DNA of 64,000 nucleotides from Streptacidiphilus sp. PB12-B1b (GTDB taxonomy: Bacteria; Actinomycetota; Actinomycetes; Streptomycetales; Streptomycetaceae). Under the pieces are notes generated by a model. The model was not told where the DNA came from, did not search any database, and saw only the letters and a program-made list of their open reading frames with translations. Numbering within the stretch: the stretch's first letter is position 1; each line of letters begins with the position of its first letter. This document shows positions 43,887-51,470 of the stretch, piece by piece. The translations under genes and the position numbers were made by a program. The DNA is taken from the NCBI RefSeq assembly GCF_014084125.1, contig NZ_CP048405.1, positions 6,634,001 through 6,698,000 of the forward strand, given 5' to 3'.

Positions 43887-45095
43887 ATGTCGGCCAGAGC
43901 CGGACATGAAGGCGCCGTCGCCACCGTGCGGGTGCCCAGGCAGCGGGTGGCCCCCAGGGCCGTCCCCGGCCCCACCGCCGTGAAGCCGCCGCCCATCCGC
44001 ACCGGGGCGTTCCTGCTGGCCGCGCAGTTCCCGGGCCAGGGCCACGCCGAGGCGCTGGACCGCGCCGTGTCGGCCGCCGTCGCCGCCGAGGAGGCGGGCC
44101 TGGACAGCGTCTGGCTGGCGGAGCACCACTTCGTGCCGTACGGCGTCTGCCCGTCCGCGACCACGCTGGCCGCGCTGCTGCTGGGCCGTACCCAGCGGAT
44201 CCGGGTCGGCACGGCGGTCAGCGTGCTGCCGACGCAGCACCCGGTCTCCCTCGGCGAGCAGGCCGCGTTGCTGCACCTCACCTCCGGCGGCCGGTTCACC
44301 CTGGGCGTCGGCCGCGGCGGCCCCTGGGTGGACCTGGACGTCTTCGGCACCGGCGTGGACGCCTACGAGAACGGCTTCGCCGAGTCGCTGGAGCTGCTGC
44401 TGCGCTGGCTGCGCTCGGCGCGGGTCGGGGCCGACGGCCCGCGCTACCGCTTCCCCGAGGTGGCGGTGGTGCCCCGGGCGGACGAGCACCCGCTGCCGTT
44501 CCCGGCCCCCGGCGGGCGCCGGGGCCCCGAGTACGCCGGTGCGCGCGGCCCGGCGGCCGCGACCGCGGGCGGCCCGCCGGTAATGGTCGCCTGCACCTCG
44601 CTGGGCACCGTCCGACTGGCGGCGCAGCAGGGCGTGCCGATGCTGCTGGGCATGCACTCCGGGGACGAGGACAAGGCCGGCATGGTCGCCGCGTACCGGA
44701 CGGCGGCGCGCGAGGCCGGGCGCACGCCCGACGAGATCGACCGGATCGAGTCGGAGCACATGGCCGCCGGGGTGGCCCAGGTCGAGGACAGCGGCGCGGA
44801 GGCCAAGCGGGTGCTGCTCAAGTCCATGCCCGCCTGGTTCCACTACGGCCTGTCGGCGCACCGCACGGTGGACGGCCGGGAGCGCCGGATGCGCGATCCG
44901 CGCGAGTACACCGAGCTGCTCTGCGGGCTGCACGCCGTGGGCACCCCGCAGCTGTGTGCGGACCGGCTGGCGGCGACCGCCGAGCGGACCGGGGTGCGGC
45001 GCTTCGCGCTGCTGGTCGAGGGCTCGGGTGACCGGGAGTCCACCCTGCGGAACGTGGAGCGGCTGGGCTCGGAGGTCCTGCCGCTGCTGCTGTGA
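43887..45095 (+). CDS. luciferase-like flavin-dependent monooxygenase
   Basis: A 402-residue TIM-barrel protein of the bacterial luciferase (LLM) superfamily, binding FMN or coenzyme F420. After a 40-residue Arg/Pro-rich leader come AAEEAGLDSVWLAEHHF, the family hallmark, then RIRVGTAVSVLPTQHPVSLGE, GGRFTLGVGRGGPW, VMVACTSLGTVRLAAQ and, near the end, GTPQLCADRLAATAE. The substrate is unknown. ATG 43887 has GAGGAG about 9 nt upstream. The 228-bp upstream gap diverges from the zinc-motif gene. It ends at a stem-loop shared with the convergent gene. Confidence 0.9.
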   Translation: MSARAGHEGAVATVRVPRQRVAPRAVPGPTAVKPPPIRTGAFLLAAQFPGQGHAEALDRAVSAAVAAEEAGLDSVWLAEHHFVPYGVCPSATTLAALLLGRTQRIRVGTAVSVLPTQHPVSLGEQAALLHLTSGGRFTLGVGRGGPWVDLDVFGTGVDAYENGFAESLELLLRWLRSARVGADGPRYRFPEVAVVPRADEHPLPFPAPGGRRGPEYAGARGPAAATAGGPPVMVACTSLGTVRLAAQQGVPMLLGMHSGDEDKAGMVAAYRTAAREAGRTPDEIDRIESEHMAAGVAQVEDSGAEAKRVLLKSMPAWFHYGLSAHRTVDGRERRMRDPREYTELLCGLHAVGTPQLCADRLAATAERTGVRRFALLVEGSGDRESTLRNVERLGSEVLPLLL

Positions 45096-45107
45096 GCCGT
45101 GGCCCGG

Positions 45108-45151
45108 CCCGTCGGTGGGGGCCGGTCTCGTACGCGGCCTACACCGACGGG
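45108..45151. terminator. stem-loop between convergent genes
   Basis: CCCGTCGGTG and CACCGACGGG (10 bp) enclose a G+C-rich inner stem. It lies between the stops at 45095 (plus) and 45179 (minus). Confidence 0.7.
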
Positions 45152-45178
45152 TCGATCGGCTTGCTGGGAGGGCGGGGG

Positions 45179-45571
45179 CTAGCAGTCCCTCAGTTCCTCC
45201 GACTGGTTGAGCACCTGGGCACGGATCGAGGTGAAGAGCGCATAGCGGTCGTCAGACCCCGGTCCGAGCGGGAAGACCGCGACCCGGTGGCAGTTCTGGA
45301 ACGCCAGGCGGACACCGAAGTGCCGCTCCAGCGATCCCCTGATCGCATCACTCGCCAACGCGCGGAGCAACTGGCCACGGGCCTGCTCCGAGGGCGGCGG
45401 AACCTGGTTGTCGGCGAACTCACTGCCGTCGACTTTCTGCTGGGCCACCAGCGAACTGATGAGTCCCCAGGCGTAGGGCAGGGAGACGCGGACGCAGTCG
45501 ACGAATTCCCTTTCATCGACCTCGCCTCGCTCGGCCTTTTCGAGCAGGGCCGGTGAGACGTCGAGCGACAT
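45179..45571 (-). CDS. conserved actinobacterial protein of unknown function (SCO5389-like)
   Basis: A 130-residue soluble protein, very well conserved in streptomycetes next to nucS. It reads LDVSPALLEKAERGEVDEREFVD at the start, then SLPYAWGLISSLVAQ, DNQVPPPSEQARGQLLRALASDAIRG and FGVRLAFQNCHRVAVFPL. No enzymatic motif or membrane segment is seen. ATG 45571 has GAGGAG 7 nt upstream. Strong conservation of the Pro-rich middle and of the Cys/His (QNCHRV) hints at a binding role. No function can be assigned. Confidence 0.85.
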   Translation of the reverse strand: MSLDVSPALLEKAERGEVDEREFVDCVRVSLPYAWGLISSLVAQQKVDGSEFADNQVPPPSEQARGQLLRALASDAIRGSLERHFGVRLAFQNCHRVAVFPLGPGSDDRYALFTSIRAQVLNQSEELRDC

Positions 45572-46044
45572 GGGTTCTCCTCTCGCGGACCTCGCAGACC
45601 GGGCGGCCTCGAGGTGGTGGTGCGGGGCGGAACGTTTTGGCGCTGGACGGACGTGCCTTTGAACCGAACCTGTCACGCATGCCGTGCGGTTGATGCGCAC
45701 GAACAAGCGTCCCAGGAATCCGGCATCCGACGGGGCGGAACGGACTATTCCCCCTCTGCCGGGCCACCGGTGATCAAGTGGGACACAAGGGGATCTCCAC
45801 TGGCTGCGTGCCCCCTCTCCGCACCAGGCCGTTACTCACCGTAGGCCGCCGAACGCAGTTGCACCAGATCGCCGCATGCGGATCTGGCCACTCCTGATCT
45901 GACAGGAGCACGACCGCGGCGCGCGTCCGGACCGGACGGCTCACTTCTCCGGCTGAACGCGCCCGCGCGCCCGGACGGTTTCCGCCCGGGCCGGTCCGCC
46001 GCCGAATCGCTCCGAATGGCCTCCGTGGGCTAGCGTGGTCGGCC
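45572..46044. other. 473-bp divergent region with clustered stem-loops
   Basis: Upstream of the SCO5389-like gene and nucS. Neighbouring stem-loops lie at 45864-45887 (CCAGATC/GATCTGG) and 45891-45908 (CTCCTG/CAGGAG), and another at about 45973-45993 (CCCGGACGG/CCGCCCGGG). No coding frame with normal codon use was found. A small RNA or regulatory leader is possible. Confidence 0.45.
46031..46036 (+). promoter_or_regulatory. -10 hexamer TAGCGT before nucS
   Basis: It ends 8 nt before the nucS ATG, which lacks a Shine-Dalgarno; a leaderless mRNA is likely. Confidence 0.45.
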
Positions 46045-46704
46045 ATGCGTCTCGTGATTGCCCGCTGCTCCGTCGACTACGCAGGACGGCTCACCGCCCA
46101 CCTGCCGTCCGCCCAGCGGCTCATCCTGGTGAAGTCCGACGGCAGCGTCGCCATCCACTCGGATGACCGCGCCTACAAGCCCCTCAACTGGATGTCGCCG
46201 CCCTGCACCCTCAAGGAGGAGGAGGGCCGGTGGACGGTGGAGAACAAGGCCGGGGAGAAACTGATCATCACCCTGGAGGAGGTCGCCCTCGACTCCTCGC
46301 ACGAACTCGGCGTGGACCCCGGACTGATCAAGGACGGCGTCGAGGCGCACCTGCAGGAACTCCTCGCCGACCGGATGGAGGTCCTCGGCGAGGGCTGGAC
46401 GCTGATCCGGCGCGAGTACCCCACCGCGATCGGCCCGGTCGACATCCTGTGCCGCAACAGCGAGGGCGTGACCGTCGCCATCGAGATCAAGCGCCGCGGC
46501 GAGATCGACGGCGTCGAGCAGCTGACCAGGTACCTGGAGCTGCTGAACCGCGATCCGCTGCTGGCGCCGGTCAAGGGCGTCTTCGCCGCCCAGCAGATCA
46601 AGCCGCAGGCGCGGGTGCTGGCCCTGGACCGCGGCATCGGCTGTGTCGTCCTCGACTACGACGCGCTGCGCGGCATCGAGGACGACAAGCTCAAGCTGTT
46701 CTGA
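46045..46704 (+). CDS. nucS: mismatch-specific endonuclease NucS (EndoMS)
   Basis: NucS cuts both strands at mismatches and is the core of the mismatch repair that replaces MutS/MutL in most actinobacteria. The 219 residues comprise an N-terminal DNA-binding/dimer domain ([15 protein letters not shown]) and a RecB-like nuclease domain. The catalytic residues are Asp133 (IGPVDILCR) and Glu147/Lys149 (VAIEIKRRG), followed by [10 protein letters not shown]. The C-terminus ends in DKLKLF, resembling the sliding-clamp contact proposed for this family (inference). The start has no ribosome site but a -10 hexamer 8 nt upstream. Confidence 0.96.
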   Translation: MRLVIARCSVDYAGRLTAHLPSAQRLILVKSDGSVAIHSDDRAYKPLNWMSPPCTLKEEEGRWTVENKAGEKLIITLEEVALDSSHELGVDPGLIKDGVEAHLQELLADRMEVLGEGWTLIRREYPTAIGPVDILCRNSEGVTVAIEIKRRGEIDGVEQLTRYLELLNRDPLLAPVKGVFAAQQIKPQARVLALDRGIGCVVLDYDALRGIEDDKLKLF

Positions 46705-46711
46705 CCCGGCC

Positions 46712-49306
46712 TCAGGGGGTGGCGGAGGTACCGGCGGTGCCGGTGGTCCCGGTGGTCCCGGTGCCGCCGGTGCTCACCGGAGGCGTCGTGGTCGGCGGCG
46801 GCGTGGTCGGCGGAGGGGTCGTCGGCGGCGGAGTCGTCGGCGGGGGCGTGGTGGGCGGCGGCACGGTCGGCGACTTCGTCGGCGGCGGGGATGACGCGTG
46901 GGTCGGCGGGGGCGTCACCGGGGCGCTCGACTGCGGGGGGCTGGGGGTGGTGCTGGGGCTGGGCGTGGTGGTGGCCGTGGCACCGGCGTCGGGAGTGGCC
47001 CCGGCGGGCTGGGTCTGCGGGGCGCCCACCGCGCCCGGACTGGACGCCGAGGCGGAGGCCGAACCGCTCGCGCCGCCCGGACCCGCACTGCCGCCGCCGG
47101 GGGTGCTCGGCGCGCCGGTCTGGGTGACCACCGGGACGGTCTTCACCCCGGCGCTGTTGTCCGGGTGCCGGAACGCGCCCACGGCCAGGGCGATGCCGGA
47201 GCCCAGTGCGCCCATCAGGACGACACCGGCCACCGCCGCGGCGATCTGACGGCGGCTCACCGGCGCGTCGTCGCCGGGGGCGCGGTCCGACCGCCCGGCG
47301 AGCCGGCGCAGGCCGCCGCGGGGCGGTCCGGCGGCGGCGAGCACGACCGGGCCCGCCGTCAGCGCCCGCATGGAGCCCTCCAGCAGGGCCAGGGTGGTGC
47401 GTCCGGCACTGGCGGCCCTGACGTCGCCCAGGGCGGCCCGCAGGGCGATGGAGGCCTCCAGCTCGGCGCGTGAGCGGTCGTAGGCGCCCACGCACAGCCC
47501 GAGCACGCCCAGCTCGTGGTGGAACCACGCCTCCTCCGCGACCGCGCCGGTCACCCGGGCGGACTCCAGGCCGAAGCGCAGCGCCCGCTCCCAGGCGCCC
47601 CAGCGCAGCGACAGCGCGAACGAGGGCGCGGCGGCGCGGGCCAGCAGGACGACCTTGGCGTGGCGTCCCGCCTCCCGGTCCGCGCGCATGGCGGCCAGCA
47701 GCACCTCGGCCTCGTCGGCGATCTGCTCCGGCGTCACCGAGGCGTGGCCGGTCCACCAGACGAAGTGCTGCCCGGCCTCGCGGGCGGCGTCGCTGCCGGG
47801 CCACTCGTCGGCGAGCAGCTCGCACACGCCGTCCACCAGCCGGTGGTGCACCCCGGTGGCGACCGCGAGCCCGGCCTCGACCAGCTCCTCCAGCGCCGCC
47901 TCGCCGTGGCCGACGTCGACCAGGGCCGGCAGGTGCGGGGCGGTGGGGCACTCGCCGCCGAGCGCGGTGGCCAGCCGCAGGGTGCGGCGGGCGGGGTCGC
48001 TGAGGCCGCGGGCGATGCGGACGGCCGGGGCGGCGCTCTCGGCGACCGAGGGCAGCGGCACCGGGTCCGGCGGCGGCTCGCCCACCGACTCGTGCTGGCT
48101 GACGTAGGCGTCGAAGCCGCCGGGTGTGGGCCGGGGGCCGGCCGCCGGATCGACCAGCGTGCCGGAGACCCGCTGCGTGTCCAGCAGTTCCACGCCCTCG
48201 ACGGGCCCGATGCCCTCCCAGTCGGGCCCGGGGAGCCCGGCGGCGAGCGCCTCGATGGCGGCCTCGCGGTGCCGCAGCAGCGCCCCGGCCTGGACGAAGC
48301 GCAGCGGCAGCCCCTCGGACTCGAACCACAGGTCCACCGCCCAGGCGCGCTCGGTCTCGTCCAGCGAGCGTCCGGCCAGCCGGGCCAGCAGCGAGAGGCT
48401 GGCCTGCCGGGACAGCCCGGGGATGGTGACCTCCTCCATCCGCGAGCTGGCGACCGGGGCGCTGACGTCCGGGGTGGCGGAGACCAGGAAGGCGCACTCG
48501 GGGGCGGCGGAGAGCAGCTCCTCCAGCGCCTCGGCGCCGAACTCGATGTCGTCCACCACCACGACCGCGCCGACGCCGCGCAGCAGCGCGGGCAGCCGGT
48601 CGCGGCCGGGCCGGTAGCCGGGGGCGCGGTAGGTGGCCGCGAACAGCTCCTGGAGCAGGTCGGCGGCGGTCCGGCGGTAGCCGGAGAGCTGGACGACGCC
48701 CGCCGGGGCGACCCCGGCGCAGGCGGCGGCGACGGTGTCCAGCACGGCGGTGCGGCCGGAGCCGGCCGGGCCGGTGAGCCGGACGCAGCGGCCCTGGCCG
48801 AGGCGGTCCCGGAGCCGGTCGCAGAGGGCGTCGCGCTCCAGCAGGTGGCCGCCGGTGGCGCGGGGGCGGGCGGAGGCGTCGGGGGCGATCAGCGAGGGCT
48901 GCGGGCGCCGGTCGGCCGGGCAGTCGCCGACGGAGGTGCCGTCGGGGGCGTTGACGTGGACCAGCAGGTCGCCGACGACGATGCTGCCGGTGCGGGTGCT
49001 GCCGTCGGCCGGTCCGTCGACGGCATCGTCCCAGGAGGGCTCGACGGCGAGCAGCGAGGTCTGCACGGTGGTGGCGGTCCCGGCGCTGCGGGCGACCTCG
49101 GTGGAGGCCGTGGCGGCGTAGCGCACGGGCAGGTTGGCGGCGGCGCCGTCGGGTATGGACCCGTGCTCGTACTCGGCTCCGGGGGCGCGTTCGACGGTCG
49201 GCATGGAGACGGTCGGGGTCTCGGCCGGGGGCTCGGTCGAAGCCTGGCTCTCGGGAAGGGATCGGGTCGCGGAGTCGTCGCCATCCCCCACCACATGCGG
49301 GTTCAT
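46712..49306 (-). CDS. P-loop ATPase with transmembrane anchor and Pro/Thr-repeat tail
   Basis: An 864-residue protein of unknown function. Residues 1-150 are Thr/Ser/Pro/Asp-rich. Around 165-260 is an ATPase core with Walker A LTGPAGSGRTAVLD and Walker B AVVVVDDIEFG. Helical, regulator-like domains follow: LSLLARLAGRSLDETE, a winged-helix-like part near HHRLVDGVCELLADEW, and tetratricopeptide-like helices. After an Arg-rich stretch a single membrane helix (AAAVAGVVLMGALGSGIAL, about 700-720) leads to a tail of Ser/Thr/Pro with PPPTT repeats. The layout resembles STAND/AfsR-like ATPases with the tail probably outside the membrane. ATG 49306 is used; nucS converges with 7 bp between the stops. 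Confidence 0.83.
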   Translation of the reverse strand: MNPHVVGDGDDSATRSLPESQASTEPPAETPTVSMPTVERAPGAEYEHGSIPDGAAANLPVRYAATASTEVARSAGTATTVQTSLLAVEPSWDDAVDGPADGSTRTGSIVVGDLLVHVNAPDGTSVGDCPADRRPQPSLIAPDASARPRATGGHLLERDALCDRLRDRLGQGRCVRLTGPAGSGRTAVLDTVAAACAGVAPAGVVQLSGYRRTAADLLQELFAATYRAPGYRPGRDRLPALLRGVGAVVVVDDIEFGAEALEELLSAAPECAFLVSATPDVSAPVASSRMEEVTIPGLSRQASLSLLARLAGRSLDETERAWAVDLWFESEGLPLRFVQAGALLRHREAAIEALAAGLPGPDWEGIGPVEGVELLDTQRVSGTLVDPAAGPRPTPGGFDAYVSQHESVGEPPPDPVPLPSVAESAAPAVRIARGLSDPARRTLRLATALGGECPTAPHLPALVDVGHGEAALEELVEAGLAVATGVHHRLVDGVCELLADEWPGSDAAREAGQHFVWWTGHASVTPEQIADEAEVLLAAMRADREAGRHAKVVLLARAAAPSFALSLRWGAWERALRFGLESARVTGAVAEEAWFHHELGVLGLCVGAYDRSRAELEASIALRAALGDVRAASAGRTTLALLEGSMRALTAGPVVLAAAGPPRGGLRRLAGRSDRAPGDDAPVSRRQIAAAVAGVVLMGALGSGIALAVGAFRHPDNSAGVKTVPVVTQTGAPSTPGGGSAGPGGASGSASASASSPGAVGAPQTQPAGATPDAGATATTTPSPSTTPSPPQSSAPVTPPPTHASSPPPTKSPTVPPPTTPPPTTPPPTTPPPTTPPPTTTPPVSTGGTGTTGTTGTAGTSATP
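46788..46866 (-). repeat. 15-bp coding repeats giving PPPTT units
   Basis: Five tandem copies of a 15-bp unit encode five PPPTT pentapeptides near the C-terminus of the membrane-anchored ATPase. Third-position changes between copies show selection for the protein repeat rather than recent slippage alone. Confidence 0.8.
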
Positions 49307-49461
49307 GTTCCTCTTTCGCCCCCGGTTACGTACGCAGTGCGCAGTGCGGGCACATTCTCCCGTCCGCGCGCGGCGTTCCGGCGCCGTGACGCAGACCGTT
49401 GCACACTCTTCACCATTTGCGCACCGGAGGCGAGGGCAGCCGTCACACCGTTACGGGACGG

Positions 49462-49845
49462 TCACCCGGTGGACACCGGCAGGGCCGGTGCGGACAGCTC
49501 CGGGGCGAGGCCGACGGCCAGGTCGGCGCTCAGCTCGGGGGCGTCCGGGACGTAGCCCTCGATGGCCAGGATGCGGTGCAGCTTGGTGGCCACCAGCAGC
49601 CGCTGCAGCTGCGGGGGGATGCCGCGGAGCACCATCCGCCGCCCGCAGCGGCCGGCCCGGCGGTGGGTGCCCATCAGCACGCCCAGGCCGGTGGCGTCCC
49701 AGGAGTCGAGGCCGGAGAGGTCCAGGACCAGGTCGCCGTGGCCGTGGTCGACGGCGCGGTGCAGCACGGAGCGGGCGTCGGCGGCGGTGCGGACGTCCAG
49801 GCGCCCCTCGATGGCCAGCTCGTCGTGGTCACCCCTGATCCGCAT
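49462..49845 (-). CDS. STAS-domain anti-sigma-factor-antagonist-like protein
   Basis: A 127-residue protein with a single STAS domain. ELAIEGRLDVRTAADARS is the first strand-helix unit, and DLVLDLSGLDSWDATGLGVLMG holds the usual phosphorylation loop. In SpoIIAA and BldG that loop reads D-S-(S/T)-G-L-G; here Ser is Ala51 (DATGLG), with Thr52 next to it. Control by the usual serine phosphorylation is therefore doubtful. A Pro/Ala-rich tail follows. ATG 49845 has AAGGAG upstream. It lies directly upstream of the large ATPase gene on the same strand (155-bp gap) and may be cotranscribed. Confidence 0.87.
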   Translation of the reverse strand: MRIRGDHDELAIEGRLDVRTAADARSVLHRAVDHGHGDLVLDLSGLDSWDATGLGVLMGTHRRAGRCGRRMVLRGIPPQLQRLLVATKLHRILAIEGYVPDAPELSADLAVGLAPELSAPALPVSTG

Positions 49846-50023
49846 ATCCGCTCCTTCGTGGCATGCCGAGGGTCCAAGTGTCCTTGCTTCTCCCATCTGA
49901 CGCGGAACCAGCTGTCCGAGTTGCTGGCCACGGCGAAATCTGACGGGAAATCACTCGTTCGAGTGAGGGTTTTTCCTCCCATGTCGCAAGTACGGCCGAT
50001 TATTGTGCATCGCGCACGGCGCG

Positions 50024-50057
50024 GCAGTCCCAGGTGATCAAGCTCACCCGGGACTGC
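50024..50057 (-). terminator. stem-loop after the 3-hydroxyacyl-CoA dehydrogenase gene
   Basis: GCAGTCCC/GGGACTGC (8 bp) and, after one mismatch, GGTGA/TCACC (5 bp) enclose TCAAGC. It starts 33 bp past the stop on the minus strand. Confidence 0.75.
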
Positions 50058-50090
50058 GGCCCGTTGTGACGACCGTTACGGCGACGCCGG

Positions 50091-50951
50091 TTACTTGGCC
50101 GCGTCGTAGCCGTAGAAGCCGCGGCCGCTCTTGCGGCCCAGATCCCCGGCGGTGACCATGCGGGCCATGATCTCGGGCGCGGCGAACTTCTCGTCCTGCG
50201 TCTCGTTGTAGATGTTGCGGGCCGCGTGCAGCAGGATGTCCACGCCGGTGAGGTCGGCCGTGGCCAGCGGGCCCATGGCGTGGCCGAAGCCCAGCCGGCA
50301 GGCGGTGTCGATGTCCTCGGCGGTGGCGACGCCGGACTCGTAGAGCTTGACCGCCTCCACCACCAGGGCGGTGATCAGCCGGGTGGTGACGAAGCCGGCC
50401 ACGTCGCGGTTGACGACCACACAGGTCTTGCCCACGCCCTCGGCGAAGGCCCGGGCGGCGGCCAGCGCGGCGTCGCTGGTCTTGTAGCCGCGCACCAGCT
50501 CGCACAGCTGCATCATCGGCACCGGCGAGAAGAAGTGGACGCCGACCACGGACTCCGGGCGCTCGGTCACCGCGGCGATGTGGGTGATCGGGATGGCCGA
50601 GGTGTTGGTGGCCAGCACCGCGCCCGGCTTGACGATCCGGTCGAGCGCCCGGAAGACCTCCTGCTTGACCTCCAGCTGCTCGAACACCGCCTCCACGACG
50701 ATGTCCGCCCCGGCGACGTCCTCCAGCTCGGTGGTGGTGGTGATCCGCGCCAGCGCCGCCTCGGCGGCCTCGGCGGTGAGCTTGTCCTTGGCGACGAAGC
50801 GCTCGTAGGAGGCCGTGATCCCGGCCACCCCCCGGTCCAGCGCCGCCTGGGTCACATCGCGCAGGACCACGTCGTACCCCGCCTGCGCGGATACCTGGGC
50901 GATGCCCGAGCCCATGAGCCCGGCTCCGATGACAGCGATCTGCTCGGCCAC
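50091..50951 (-). CDS. 3-hydroxybutyryl-CoA dehydrogenase
   Basis: A 286-residue 3-hydroxyacyl-CoA dehydrogenase that reduces acetoacetyl-CoA or oxidises 3-hydroxybutyryl-CoA with NAD(P). The Rossmann motif is GAGLMGSGIAQVSAQAGYDV, followed by NTSAIPITHIA, the signature around GVHFFSPVPMMQLCELVRG and VVNRDVAGFVTTRL. The His/Glu catalytic pair falls in HFFSP and PMMQLCELV. The length is that of the stand-alone enzyme (PaaH/FadB2 type). ATG 50951 is preceded by a GAGAGGGACACC stretch. With the thiolase at 32499-33701 it fits C4 acyl-CoA metabolism. Confidence 0.94.
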   Translation of the reverse strand: MAEQIAVIGAGLMGSGIAQVSAQAGYDVVLRDVTQAALDRGVAGITASYERFVAKDKLTAEAAEAALARITTTTELEDVAGADIVVEAVFEQLEVKQEVFRALDRIVKPGAVLATNTSAIPITHIAAVTERPESVVGVHFFSPVPMMQLCELVRGYKTSDAALAAARAFAEGVGKTCVVVNRDVAGFVTTRLITALVVEAVKLYESGVATAEDIDTACRLGFGHAMGPLATADLTGVDILLHAARNIYNETQDEKFAAPEIMARMVTAGDLGRKSGRGFYGYDAAK

Positions 50952-51116
50952 GGTGGTGTCCCTCTCGTCGTTGAGTGCCTCCGGAGGAATCTAGCGCCCG
51001 GCCGCAGCGCCCCCGCGCCCGGACCGGTGGCCCGGCGGCCCCGGGATGTCCGGAAGTCGGCCGAAAGCAGGCCCTCGACAGGGTTGGCGCGGGCCCGAAC
51101 GCCGGAGAATAGGAGG

Positions 51117-51440
51117 GTGAGCCGACTCGACCCCCTGCTCCAGCTGGTGCTGCCGTTCGCCGTGGTGGGCGTGATCATCGTGCTGTACCGCTGGGCCGCG
51201 CGCGGCGGCCGCTCGTTCGTCCCCCGGGTGCCGCGCCCCGGCAGCCCGGACGAGTACGGCCTGCTGGTGCCGGTGGCCGCACCCGCCGACGACGCCGAGG
51301 CGCTGCGGCTGGGCGCGCTGCTGGACCGGGCGGGCGTGCGCAACACCCTGGTGCGCACCACCCACGGCCTGCGGATCATGGTCTGGGGCGACCAGGCCCC
51401 GCAGGCCCGCAGCCTGCTGCACGGCCGCAACCAGACCTGA
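51117..51440 (+). CDS. small membrane-anchored protein of unknown function
   Basis: A 107-residue product. One N-terminal hydrophobic helix (LLQLVLPFAVVGVIIVLY) is followed by an Arg-rich stop-transfer and a soluble part that reads like a small ferredoxin-like domain: EYGLLVPVAAP, AEALRLGALLDRAGVRNTLV and HGLRIMVWGDQAPQARSLL. AGGAGG (51111-51116) abuts GTG 51117 with no spacer, too close for use, so a downstream GTG such as 51147 may be the real start. It converges on murA with 30 bp between the stops. Confidence 0.7.
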   Translation: MSRLDPLLQLVLPFAVVGVIIVLYRWAARGGRSFVPRVPRPGSPDEYGLLVPVAAPADDAEALRLGALLDRAGVRNTLVRTTHGLRIMVWGDQAPQARSLLHGRNQT

Positions 51441-51470
51441 CCGGGCCGGTCGGCGGGGTCGGAGGCGGCG

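Noticed and set aside
45513-46046. Several open frames of 70-90 codons between the SCO5389-like gene and nucS
   Set aside because: They lack ribosome sites and normal codon bias and overlap each other on both strands; the region reads as non-coding.
46788-46866. Short regular repeats that might suggest a CRISPR array
   Set aside because: The unit is 15 bp without spacers, is in frame, and encodes PPPTT in the ATPase tail.
49952-49965. CACTCG-TT-CGAGTG hairpin followed by a T-run as an intrinsic terminator
   Set aside because: It points rightward, but no plus-strand gene lies to its left; it falls in the leader of the minus-strand STAS gene, so its role is unclear.
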